Part shown: one piece after another, positions 9,194-17,206 of the stretch | Position numbering within the stretch: the stretch's first letter is position 1 | How the letters are laid out: the number at the start of each line of letters is the position of its first letter | From: Klebsiella michiganensis | GTDB taxonomy: Bacteria; Pseudomonadota; Gammaproteobacteria; Enterobacterales; Enterobacteriaceae | DNA length: 64,000 bases | Assembly: GCA_000963575.1 (NCBI GenBank) | Contig: CP011077.1 | Coordinates: 4,030,001 to 4,094,000 of the forward strand | Reading direction: 5' to 3' | Program-made: the position numbers and the translations under genes | The notes under the pieces: model-generated | Databases searched by the model: none | What the model was told of the DNA's origin: nothing | What the model saw: only the letters and a program-made list of their open reading frames with translations

Positions 9194-9544
9194 CAGCGAC
9201 TCCTCATCACTCGCTATATAAATAATTATATAACGATTTGACGGGGGATGGGTATCCCTAAAACCCAGGGTTTTTGGGGGATTTAGTGCTTTAAGCTGCC
9301 GTTAAACCATCTTATTGATAAGCAATGAAAAATTAAAAATAGAACCACAAAATCAGGAAATGCCAGCGGCAAAGTGTGTTTCAACGCACTTTATCGACAA
9401 AAACCCTATAAATAAAAATTTATAGCTAATTGATGAAATCAATGCAGTGACATACTCTACTCTCAATAAATTACATGATTCATAACACTACCATTTAGCC
9501 TAAAAAGTAGCGCAAGCGACTACTTTTAAACCGGAGTCAACATT
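9194..9544. other. AT-rich intergenic region (alaE upstream)
   Basis: About 350 bp without a gene. It holds the promoters of yghW (minus) and alaE (plus) and a G/A-rich patch near 9240-9290. In E. coli the H-NS paralogue stpA lies in this interval; I see no trace of it here. Confidence 0.5.
9503..9527 (+). promoter_or_regulatory. Hairpin in the alaE leader
   Basis: AAAAGTAG and CTACTTTT pair perfectly around CGC-AA-GCG, which can also pair, giving a near-continuous stem ending 17 nt before the alaE ATG. No U-run follows, so it is more likely an RNA-level control or stability element than a terminator. Confidence 0.45.
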
Positions 9545-10000
9545 ATGTTTTCCCCTGAGTCACGCTTGCGCCATGCAGCCGCAGATATTTTTGCAATGGT
9601 CGTGTATTGCTCGGTAGTGAACATGATGATTGAGATCTTTCTCTCAGGCATGACCTTCGAGCAGTCGCTCTCTTCCCGCCTGGTCGCCGTGCCGGTGAAC
9701 ATTATTATCGCCTGGCCCTATGGCTTCTATCGCGATGCCTTTATGCGCACCGCGCGTCGCCTGACCCCGGCCAGTTGGGCGAAAAATCTGGCGGACGTGT
9801 TGGCTTACGTCACCTTCCAGTCCCCGGTTTATGTGGTGATTTTATGGAGCGTAGGCGCTGACTGGCACCAGATTGTGGCTGCCGTGACGTCGAACCTGCT
9901 GGTATCGATGATGATGGGTGCCGCTTACGGCTACTTCCTGGATTTCTGCCGCCGTCTGTTTCGCGTCAGCGGTCAGATAGGTGTGAAAGCGGGCGCCTGA
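9545..10000 (+). CDS. alaE: L-alanine exporter AlaE
   Basis: A 151-residue inner-membrane protein matching E. coli AlaE (formerly YgaW) along its length. It starts MFSPESRLRHAAADIFAMVV and has four hydrophobic segments (about 15-35, 46-62, 87-105 and 113-135). AlaE exports L-alanine using the proton gradient and is induced by alanine. GGAG lies 8 nt before the start. Confidence 0.93.
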   Translation: MFSPESRLRHAAADIFAMVVYCSVVNMMIEIFLSGMTFEQSLSSRLVAVPVNIIIAWPYGFYRDAFMRTARRLTPASWAKNLADVLAYVTFQSPVYVVILWSVGADWHQIVAAVTSNLLVSMMMGAAYGYFLDFCRRLFRVSGQIGVKAGA

Positions 10001-10044
10001 GTCCCGGCTCTCAAGGGCGACTGGCCTGAAAGCCAGTCGTTCGC

Positions 10045-10389
10045 TTATTCAGACTCGCCAAATAACCCTGTCAGGTATCTTTCCAGCGCAATACGGGAAC
10101 TGAAGCCGTGCGGAATACCGTAGTGTTCGTGCGTTTCGCCAGCAAGATAGAGCGGAAACTGCTGGTAGTGATCGCAGGTTTTCATCTCTGAAGCCGGTTC
10201 GGCCAGCGACTGGCTGCGCTCTCTAAGAGTAGGGTGAATAATCAGGGCGGTGCGCCCCATGCGGGCTTCGCGGTTAACGTAAACATAATTCTCACCCCGA
10301 CGATAGCCGTAGGTTTTTGCTGTTACCACATCCATGGTAAAACCCGATTTCTCAAGCACTCGGGCCACCTCATCCGGTCGTAAATACAT
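10045..10389 (-). CDS. ygaC: Conserved protein YgaC (DUF2002)
   Basis: A 114-residue soluble protein equal in length to E. coli YgaC and opening MYLRPDEVARVLEKSGFTMD. No known catalytic motif. In E. coli the gene is reported in the Fur regulon; I do not see a clear Fur box upstream. It is divergent from ygaM, as in E. coli. Confidence 0.9.
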   Translation of the reverse strand: MYLRPDEVARVLEKSGFTMDVVTAKTYGYRRGENYVYVNREARMGRTALIIHPTLRERSQSLAEPASEMKTCDHYQQFPLYLAGETHEHYGIPHGFSSRIALERYLTGLFGESE

Positions 10390-10549
10390 AGATTTTCCTC
10401 GTCATCATTTACTGCATCGCAACCATACAATAAGCAGCATTGACAACGCTTTCGGAATTGTCCAGAAAGGTCAGCGAAGGCTTTGAGTCGCCCCATAACT
10501 AAAATCCATGGTCTACACTTAGCGGTACATCTTAGAAAGGGAGACAATA

Positions 10550-10879
10550 ATGGCTAGCCGAGCAAACAAAAATAACGTTGACGATCAGGTAGACGAAATC
10601 AATAACGATGTCAGCCAGCTGGCGGATACGCTGGAAGATGTACTGAAGTCCTTCGGTAGTGACGCAAAAGATGAAGTTGATGCCGCACGTAAAAAAGCTG
10701 AAGCGCTTCTGAAAGAAACCCGGGCACGTATCAACGGCAATCAGGGTCGTGTGAAGCAGGCCGCGCGGGATGCCGTTGGCTGCGCAGATTCCTATGTTCG
10801 CGACAAACCATGGCAGAGCGTGGGTATTGGTGCGGCGGTGGGTATTTTCCTTGGGGCATTGCTGGTGTCACGCCGCTAA
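10550..10879 (+). CDS. ygaM: Ribosome-associated inner-membrane protein YgaM (ElaB/YqjD family)
   Basis: A 109-residue DUF883 protein. A long charged helix (residues 8-85, with many Asp, Glu and Lys) precedes a C-terminal membrane helix (about 88-106, SVGIGAAVGIFLGALLVSRR). Paralogues ElaB and YqjD bind ribosomes at the membrane in stationary phase. AAGGGAG precedes the start. Confidence 0.92.
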   Translation: MASRANKNNVDDQVDEINNDVSQLADTLEDVLKSFGSDAKDEVDAARKKAEALLKETRARINGNQGRVKQAARDAVGCADSYVRDKPWQSVGIGAAVGIFLGALLVSRR

Positions 10880-10924
10880 CCCCAGGCGTTTAACAGTCGA
10901 TAAATGAGACTAAATGCGCGTTGT

Positions 10925-10949
10925 AACCCCGGCTTCTTTCGCCGGGGTT
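10925..10949. terminator. Terminator between ygaM and the MocR gene
   Basis: Stem AACCCCGGC/GCCGGGGTT with a 7-nt loop and a T-run on the plus side. It serves convergent genes. Confidence 0.85.
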
Positions 10950-10950
10950 T

Positions 10951-12327
10951 TTACTTTATGGCCAGCCTCAGCTGTCGCGCATAGCGCTGGGCCATTTCAT
11001 ACGAGGTGATATTGGTAAAGCTCAGCAGCAAACCGCCCGGCCCAGGATGTTCAATCCGCCAGTGACTTAGCGCCTGCACCGCAAGCCCCGCGGATCTGGC
11101 TTTATCCGCCACGGGTTTGTCATCCCCTTCGACGCCAATCACCATCTGAATGCCCCCGGCCTGAGGCACAACAACGAACCCCTGTTCGCTCAGTGCCTGC
11201 TCAAGCCACAGCCGTCGTTCAGCGTAGCGCTGGCGCATTTTTTTTAAGTGCCGCCAGAAATGCCCCTCCCGCAAGAAGTCGGCAATAGCCTGCTGAATAA
11301 GGATCGGGGCGGTACATGGCAGCCTGCTAGCCTGACGCTGAAAATCCTCTACCGCGTGGGAAGGCACGACCAGCCATGCGACTCGCAGGGCCGGAAACAT
11401 CGATTTGCTGAAAGTCCCCGCGTAAATAACGCGCTGCGGACTGTCCAGGCTTTTTAGCGGCGGCAAGGGTTTGCCGTGGTAGCGAAACTCACTGTCGTAA
11501 TCATCTTCCACGATCCAGCTTTGTTCCCGGCTGGCCCACTCCAGCAGCGCGTGTCGCCGCGAAAGAGAGAGCGCCACGCCTGACGGGCTTTGGTGTGCGG
11601 GCGTCAAAAGTGCAAAACGGGCATCGGGAAAATGGCTTACGCCGTAATCAACCCGCATGCCCTCGTCATCCACGGGGATCGCCCGGATGGCCATTCTGGC
11701 TTTTGCAAAATCAGGCCGAACAAAGCGGTAGCCCGGATCTTCCAGCCAGATGCCATCTCCGGGCCGCGCAAGCGTGGCGAGCACCAGGGCGATACCGGCC
11801 TGAAACCCAGAGGTAATAAAGATTTGTTCCGGCTGGCAGTCAATACTGCGGGAAAAGCGCAGGTAATCCACAATCGCCTGCTTCAATGAGGCTTCCCCGC
11901 TGGGTTCCGGCAGCATAAGATCGAAGCGAGTTTGTTGCCGTAACCGCCGCCCCATCAGCCTGGCCCAAATCGCGCGCGGGAAGAGATCCAGCGCGGGAAG
12001 GCCCATCTGAAAAGGCCTGGGCCCGCCCTGTGGATGAGCGGCTGAAAAACTTTGGCTGCCGGGATCGTGCTTCACCGACGGGCTCACGAAGGTGCCCGCC
12101 TGCCCACGCCGCTCCAGCCAGCCCTGAGCCACTAAGTCGCCATAGGCGTTCTCAACCGTGGCTCTGGCAACCCCTAACTCCAGCGCCAGAGTCCGACTGG
12201 AAGGCAGCCGGCTTCCTGCCGCCAGTTCACCGTTATTTATTGCCTGCTTTAGCTGACGGGCGATTTGCTGGTAGCGTGGCTGAGCCGGATGAGAGGCAAC
12301 GGTGAGCGGCGCGAGTTTTTGCTTCAT
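10951..12327 (-). CDS. MocR/PdxR-type regulator (GntR HTH fused to aminotransferase fold)
   Basis: A 458-residue regulator. Residues about 15-80 are a GntR winged helix (LPSSRTLALELGVARATVEN). From about 110 on it has a class I aminotransferase fold with the PLP Lys in GTFSKSMFPALR (Lys near 310) and the DDYDSEF motif. MocR proteins sense PLP-linked compounds and usually control a divergent neighbour, here the AhpD-like gene starting 87 bp away. Target metabolite unknown. No mutation in the PLP site is visible. Confidence 0.88.
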   Translation of the reverse strand: MKQKLAPLTVASHPAQPRYQQIARQLKQAINNGELAAGSRLPSSRTLALELGVARATVENAYGDLVAQGWLERRGQAGTFVSPSVKHDPGSQSFSAAHPQGGPRPFQMGLPALDLFPRAIWARLMGRRLRQQTRFDLMLPEPSGEASLKQAIVDYLRFSRSIDCQPEQIFITSGFQAGIALVLATLARPGDGIWLEDPGYRFVRPDFAKARMAIRAIPVDDEGMRVDYGVSHFPDARFALLTPAHQSPSGVALSLSRRHALLEWASREQSWIVEDDYDSEFRYHGKPLPPLKSLDSPQRVIYAGTFSKSMFPALRVAWLVVPSHAVEDFQRQASRLPCTAPILIQQAIADFLREGHFWRHLKKMRQRYAERRLWLEQALSEQGFVVVPQAGGIQMVIGVEGDDKPVADKARSAGLAVQALSHWRIEHPGPGGLLLSFTNITSYEMAQRYARQLRLAIK

Positions 12328-12414
12328 GGTCTGGTTTTATAGTTAATTTATGGCTCTCTTTGATAGTCCATCATAGTGGTAAATTGCCCTCACACCAACA
12401 TGAGGAGCCACACC

Positions 12415-12846
12415 ATGATCGAATTACGTCAGCCTTACTATGAACTCTCCCCTAACGTTATCAAACCGATGCGACAGGCGCTGCAGGGGCTGGAAAATGG
12501 CCCACTGAGTAACGAGCTTATTGAGCTGGTTTTCCTCCGTGTTTCGCAAATTAACGGCTGTGCTTATTGCCTGGAGATGCATGCCAAAGCGCTACGTAAA
12601 TCCGGCGTGGATCAGGTGAAGCTGGACTCGCTGGCGGGCTGGAAAGTTAGCCATCAGTTTACCGAGAAAGAGCGTGCGGCGCTGGCGTGGGCAGAATCGC
12701 TCACCCTGATTGCCGAGATCAATGCCGAAGACGACGTGTACCAGCCGCTGTTAGAGTTTTTCAGCGCCGAGGAGATTGTTGATTTGACGCTGGCGGCCAG
12801 CATGATGAATGCGTTTAACCGCGTTGCGATTGGGATGCGGCAATAA
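12415..12846 (+). CDS. AhpD-like carboxymuconolactone decarboxylase family protein
   Basis: A 143-residue all-helical protein with the CxxC..H redox motif of AhpD (NGCAYCLEMHAK, near 55-62). Such proteins act as alkylhydroperoxidases or thiol oxidoreductases. The ATG at 12415 has GAGGAG upstream; an earlier in-frame start at 12376 lies within the divergent promoter and lacks one. It is divergent from the MocR gene, which is its likely regulator. Confidence 0.87.
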   Translation: MIELRQPYYELSPNVIKPMRQALQGLENGPLSNELIELVFLRVSQINGCAYCLEMHAKALRKSGVDQVKLDSLAGWKVSHQFTEKERAALAWAESLTLIAEINAEDDVYQPLLEFFSAEEIVDLTLAASMMNAFNRVAIGMRQ

Positions 12847-12928
12847 GCTGGAATTTGTCTTTTAGATACAAACACGTTCTATATGGCCTGCCCAGGCTTA
12901 AACCGCAGCGTCGCTTCTGATTTTTTAC

Positions 12929-13143
12929 CCTCACCCTAACCCTCTCCCTTAAAGGGAGAGGGAATAAACAATATTGCATGACATTTTTTCTCCCTCTCCC
13001 ACAGGGGAGAGGGAAGCGTACGCAATCTATTCTGACCTGTTGTTTTCTCCCTCGCCCTACTCCATCCCAGGAAGGGAGAGGGAATAAACAATATTGCATG
13101 ACATTTTTTCTCCCTCTCCCCCAGGGGAGAGGGACGGGGTGAG
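12929..13143. repeat. Pair of GC-rich palindromic repeat units
   Basis: Two palindromic elements built on CCCTCTCCC/GGGAGAGGG, the extragenic repeats common in enterobacteria. A 47-bp stretch at 12954-13000 recurs without mismatch at 13074-13120, exactly 120 bp later. It includes the non-palindromic spacer AATAAACAATATTGCATGAC. The region is non-coding and could act as a terminator or mRNA stabiliser. Confidence 0.85.
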
Positions 13144-13305
13144 GAGGTATCAGCGGAATGGCGTAATCTCTTTGACATATCCACCATGTGATACTGATTA
13201 ACTAGTGAACGGAACCTTAACCGCTCTTTCACAGATAGAGGCTCTTTGTGCCGAAGAAGCCCCCCTTCCCCTACACTTTTCAACCCCCTACAAAAAAGAT
13301 CAAAA

Positions 13306-13355
13306 ACACTATATGTAGAGTGGTTGCAAATTTTATAATCAACATCTAGTATTTC
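13306..13355 (+). promoter_or_regulatory. Paired NrdR boxes upstream of nrdHIEF
   Basis: Two partial dyads, ACACTATATGTAGAGT (13306-13321) and CAACATCTAGTATTTC (13340-13355), about three helical turns apart. Both resemble the NrdR consensus (ACACtATATAttGTGT) and the paired arrangement is typical of nrd promoters. NrdR is the ATP/dATP-sensing repressor of ribonucleotide reductases. A TATAAT at 13334-13339 between them may be the -10. Confidence 0.65.
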
Positions 13356-13426
13356 TTTCAGTTAGAACACACTGCCCGCAGTTAACTTTATGCGGCGTTC
13401 CATTATTCTAAAGGGAAATACGAATC

Positions 13427-13663
13427 ATGCGCATTACTATTTACACTAAAGAAGACTGCGTTCAATGCCATGCCACAAAACGGGCTATGGAGAGCCGCGG
13501 TTTTACTTTCGAGATGGTTAATCTCGATCAGTTTCCTGAGGCGGTCGACGATCTGAAAGCCAAAGGCTTCCGCCAGTTGCCGGTCGTGGTGACCGAAGCA
13601 GAAAGCTGGAGCGGTTTTCGCCCGGATATGATCAACCGCCTGTGCGTTGCCGCCGGCGCATGA
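13427..13663 (+). CDS. nrdH: Glutaredoxin-like protein NrdH
   Basis: A 78-residue thioredoxin-fold electron donor for the class Ib ribonucleotide reductase. The redox motif is C-V-Q-C (residues 11-14), followed by the GFRQLPVV segment with cis-Pro. AAGGG precedes the start. It overlaps nrdI by 4 nt (ATGA), and is the first gene of nrdHIEF. Confidence 0.96.
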   Translation: MRITIYTKEDCVQCHATKRAMESRGFTFEMVNLDQFPEAVDDLKAKGFRQLPVVVTEAESWSGFRPDMINRLCVAAGA

Positions 13664-14070
13664 GCACCCTCGTCTACTTCTCCAGCGAGTCGGAAAATAC
13701 CCTGCGTTTTATTGAACGCCTTGGGCTGCCCGCCTTGCGCATTCCCCTGGACGTGAAAGCGCGCCTGGAAGTGACGGAACCCTACATTTTAATCGTGCCC
13801 AGCTATGGCGGCGGCGGTATTGCCGGAGCGGTACCGCCGCAGGTGATCCGCTTCCTTAACAACCCGAAAAATCGCGCGCTGATCCGCGGCGTGATTGCCA
13901 GCGGCAACCGCAACTTTGGCGAAGGTTTTTGCCGGGCCGGGGACGTTATTTCACAGAAATGCCAGGTGCCCTACCTCTACCGTTTTGAGCTACTGGGCAC
14001 CCCGCAAGACATCGACAACGTGCGTAAGGGAGTAAGCGAATTTTGGCAACGACAGAAGCAGTCCGTTTAG
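13660..14070 (+). CDS. nrdI: Flavodoxin-like protein NrdI
   Basis: A 136-residue flavoprotein that supplies oxidant for assembling the dimanganese-tyrosyl cofactor of NrdF. It shows the FMN loop YFSSESENT (residues 5-13) and the PSYGGGG and SGNRNFGE segments. The start overlaps the nrdH stop. Its 3' end overlaps nrdE by 28 nt, so translation is probably coupled. Confidence 0.96.
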   Translation: MSTLVYFSSESENTLRFIERLGLPALRIPLDVKARLEVTEPYILIVPSYGGGGIAGAVPPQVIRFLNNPKNRALIRGVIASGNRNFGEGFCRAGDVISQKCQVPYLYRFELLGTPQDIDNVRKGVSEFWQRQKQSV

Positions 14071-16187
14071 CAACGGAAAGCGTGGACTACCACGCCCTCA
14101 ACGCCATGCTCAACCTCTATGACAAAGAGGGAAACATCCAGTTTGAGAAAGACAAACAGGCCGTAGAAAGCTTCTTCGCGCAGCACGTCTTGCCGAACAC
14201 CGTGAGCTTCCCCTGCCTGCAGGCGAAGCTGGACTATCTGGTGGCTGAACACTACTACGACGATGCCGTACTGACCCGCTATTCACGCCCGTTTGTCCTT
14301 GAGCTGTTCGATCGTGCCCACGGCAGTGGCTTCCAGTTCCAGACCTTTTTAGGCGCGTGGAAGTACTACACCAGCTACACCCTGAAAACCTGGGACGGGA
14401 AACAGTATCTTGAACATTTCCCGGATCGCGTTTGCATGGTAGCGCTGACCCTGGCGCAGGGAGATGAGCAGCTTGCCACACGCCTGATGGAAGAGATGCT
14501 AAGCGGCCGTTTCCAGCCCGCAACGCCAACGTTCCTCAACTGCGGCAAAAAACAGCGGGGAGAACTGGTTTCCTGCTTCCTGCTGCGTATTGAGGACAAC
14601 ATGGAGTCGATTGGCCGCGCGGTTAACTCGGCGCTCCAGCTTTCCAAGCGCGGCGGCGGCGTCGCCTTCCTGCTTTCCAACCTGCGTGAAGCCGGGGCAC
14701 CCATCAAACGCATCGAAAACCAGTCTTCCGGGGTTATCCCGGTAATGAAGATGCTGGAAGACGCGTTTTCCTACGCCAACCAGCTTGGCGCGCGCCAGGG
14801 CGCGGGCGCGGTTTACCTTAACGCACACCACCCGGATATTCTGCGCTTTCTCGATACCAAGCGGGAAAACGCTGACGAAAAGATCCGCATTAAAACGCTG
14901 TCCCTCGGGGTCACTGTCCCGGACATTACCTTCCAGCTCGCCAAAACCAATCAGCAGATGGCGCTGTTTTCTCCTTATGACGTGGAGCGTATTTACGGCA
15001 AGCCGTTTGGCGACATCAGCGTCAACGACCTGTATCAGGAGATGGTGGACGACGACCGCATTCGCAAAAGCTGGATTAACGCCCGCGATTTCTTCCAGAC
15101 GCTGGCGGAAATCCAGTTTGAGTCAGGCTACCCGTACATTATGTTTGAGGACACGGTTAACCGGGCCAACCCGATTGCCGGGCGCATCAACATGAGCAAC
15201 CTTTGCTCGGAAATCTTGCAGGTGAACAGCGCGTCGACCTACGATGAAAACCTTGATTACGCCCAGACGGGCAAAGACATCTCCTGCAACCTTGGCTCGC
15301 TGAACATCGCGCATACGATGGATTCTACGGATTTTGGCCGCACCGTGGAGACCGCCATTCGCGGCCTGACGGCGGTGTCGGATATGAGCCATATTCGCTC
15401 GGTGCCGTCGGTCGAAGCGGGGAATGCCGCCTCTCACGCCATTGGTCTCGGGCAAATGAACCTGCACGGCTACCTGGCGCGCGAGGGCATTGCCTACGGC
15501 TCACCGGAAGGGCTGGATTTCACCAATATTTATTTTTACACCATCACCTGGCACGCACTTCGCGCTTCCTGTGCACTGGCCCGCGAACGGCATCAGCGTT
15601 TTGCAGGCTTTGAACAGTCCCGGTACGCCAGCGGCGAATACTTCCGCCAGTACCTGGAACAAACATGGGAGCCAAAAACCGAGAAAGTCCGAACGCTGTT
15701 TGCCAAAGCGGGGATTGCAATTCCAACCCGAGAACAGTGGCAGCAGCTAAGCGACGACGTGCGCGAATACGGCCTGTACAACCAGAATCTGCAGGCTATC
15801 CCGCCGACGGGCTCTATCTCTTATATCAACCACGCCACCTCAAGCATCCACCCGATTGTCTCCAGGGTAGAGATTCGCAAAGAGGGCAAGACCGGGCGCG
15901 TGTACTACCCCGCCCCGTTTATGACCAACGACAATCTTGAGTTTTACCAGGACGCCTACGACATCGGCCCGGAAAAGATTATCGACACTTACGCCGAGGC
16001 CACCCGACACGTTGACCAGGGGCTTTCACTGACGCTGTTCTTCCGCGATACCGCCACCACCCGCGACATTAATAAAGCGCAGATTTATGCCTGGAAGAAA
16101 GGCATTAAAACGCTCTACTACATTCGTCTGCGGCAGCTGGCGCTGGAAGGCACCGAGGTGCAGGGCTGCGTGTCCTGCGCGCTATAA
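14043..16187 (+). CDS. nrdE: Class Ib ribonucleotide reductase, alpha subunit NrdE
   Basis: A 714-residue catalytic subunit, the same length as in E. coli. It contains the ATPTFLNCG segment with the first redox Cys, the NLCSEI Cys that becomes the thiyl radical, PPTGSISYIN, and the C-terminal redox tail CVSC. It reduces ribonucleoside diphosphates to deoxy forms. The start is a TTG inside nrdI (giving MATTEAV, matching E. coli MATT), preceded by GGGAG. Confidence 0.96.
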   Translation: MATTEAVRLATESVDYHALNAMLNLYDKEGNIQFEKDKQAVESFFAQHVLPNTVSFPCLQAKLDYLVAEHYYDDAVLTRYSRPFVLELFDRAHGSGFQFQTFLGAWKYYTSYTLKTWDGKQYLEHFPDRVCMVALTLAQGDEQLATRLMEEMLSGRFQPATPTFLNCGKKQRGELVSCFLLRIEDNMESIGRAVNSALQLSKRGGGVAFLLSNLREAGAPIKRIENQSSGVIPVMKMLEDAFSYANQLGARQGAGAVYLNAHHPDILRFLDTKRENADEKIRIKTLSLGVTVPDITFQLAKTNQQMALFSPYDVERIYGKPFGDISVNDLYQEMVDDDRIRKSWINARDFFQTLAEIQFESGYPYIMFEDTVNRANPIAGRINMSNLCSEILQVNSASTYDENLDYAQTGKDISCNLGSLNIAHTMDSTDFGRTVETAIRGLTAVSDMSHIRSVPSVEAGNAASHAIGLGQMNLHGYLAREGIAYGSPEGLDFTNIYFYTITWHALRASCALARERHQRFAGFEQSRYASGEYFRQYLEQTWEPKTEKVRTLFAKAGIAIPTREQWQQLSDDVREYGLYNQNLQAIPPTGSISYINHATSSIHPIVSRVEIRKEGKTGRVYYPAPFMTNDNLEFYQDAYDIGPEKIIDTYAEATRHVDQGLSLTLFFRDTATTRDINKAQIYAWKKGIKTLYYIRLRQLALEGTEVQGCVSCAL

Positions 16188-16209
16188 CGCGAAAGTACAA
16201 GGAAAGAAA

Positions 16210-17172
16210 ATGACGCAACTGACGCGCGTAAGCGCCATCAACTGGAACAAAATCGAGGATGACAAAGACCTCGAGGTCTGGAACCGCCTGACCAGTAACT
16301 TCTGGCTACCGGAGAAAGTGCCGCTCTCCAATGACATTCCGGCCTGGCAATCGCTCAGCGAACAGGAACAGCAGCTCGTAATCCGCGTGTTTACCGGACT
16401 GACGTTGCTGGACACCATTCAAAATACCGTGGGTGCCCCTGCGCTAATGGCCGATTCGCTGACGCCACACGAAGAGGCGGTGATGTCGAATATCAGCTTT
16501 ATGGAGGCGGTGCACGCCCGTTCCTACAGCTCGATCTTTTCCACGCTCTGCCAGACCAAAGACGTGGACGCCGCCTACGACTGGAGCGAGCAAAACGACG
16601 CCCTGCAGCGTAAAGCCGCGATTATTCTGGGCCATTACCGTGACAACGATCCGCTGAAGAAGAAGATTGCCAGCGTGTTCCTTGAATCCTTCCTGTTTTA
16701 CTCCGGCTTCTGGCTGCCGATGTATTACTCCAGCCGCGGCAAGCTGACTAATACTGCCGATTTAATCCGGCTTATTATTCGCGATGAGGCGGTGCACGGC
16801 TATTACATCGGCTACAAGTACCAGAAGGCGCTGGCGCAGCAAAGCGCAGAACGCCAGACCGAGCTGCAAAACTTCGCCCTCGATCTGCTGATGGATCTCT
16901 ACGATAACGAGCTGGCGTACAGCGAAACGCTTTATCGTGAGCTGGGCTGGGAAGACGAGGTGAAAGCGTTTCTAAGCTACAACGCCAATAAAGCCCTGAT
17001 GAACCTGGGCTACCAGGCGCTGTTCCCGGCGGAGATGGCGGAAGTTAATCCGGCCATTCTTGCCGCGCTTTCTCCCAATGCCGATGAGAACCACGATTTC
17101 TTCTCCGGATCGGGCTCCTCTTATGTGATGGGCAAGGCCGTGGAAACCGAGGACGAGGACTGGGATTTCTAG
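16210..17172 (+). CDS. nrdF: Class Ib ribonucleotide reductase, beta subunit NrdF
   Basis: A 320-residue metallo-cofactor subunit. Metal ligands are visible in FMEAVHARSYS (Glu and His) and IRDEAVHGYYIGY (Glu and His). It carries the tyrosyl radical made with NrdI and Mn or Fe. The ATG at 16210 has AAGGAAAG upstream; a frame reaching further upstream only overlaps nrdE. In E. coli the operon is used under iron limitation and oxidative stress. Confidence 0.96.
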   Translation: MTQLTRVSAINWNKIEDDKDLEVWNRLTSNFWLPEKVPLSNDIPAWQSLSEQEQQLVIRVFTGLTLLDTIQNTVGAPALMADSLTPHEEAVMSNISFMEAVHARSYSSIFSTLCQTKDVDAAYDWSEQNDALQRKAAIILGHYRDNDPLKKKIASVFLESFLFYSGFWLPMYYSSRGKLTNTADLIRLIIRDEAVHGYYIGYKYQKALAQQSAERQTELQNFALDLLMDLYDNELAYSETLYRELGWEDEVKAFLSYNANKALMNLGYQALFPAEMAEVNPAILAALSPNADENHDFFSGSGSSYVMGKAVETEDEDWDF

Positions 17173-17206
17173 TAATCTGGCCGCTGAGCATTTTGCGAGG
17201 TGGCCT

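Noticed and set aside
12847..13426. Possible CRISPR array in the repeated region
   Set aside because: Only two long repeats, palindromic units and near-identical spacers; no cas genes. They are extragenic palindromic repeats.
13642..14070. Longer NrdI start at 13642
   Set aside because: The ATG at 13660 overlapping the nrdH stop gives the known NrdI N-terminus (MSTLVYFSS).
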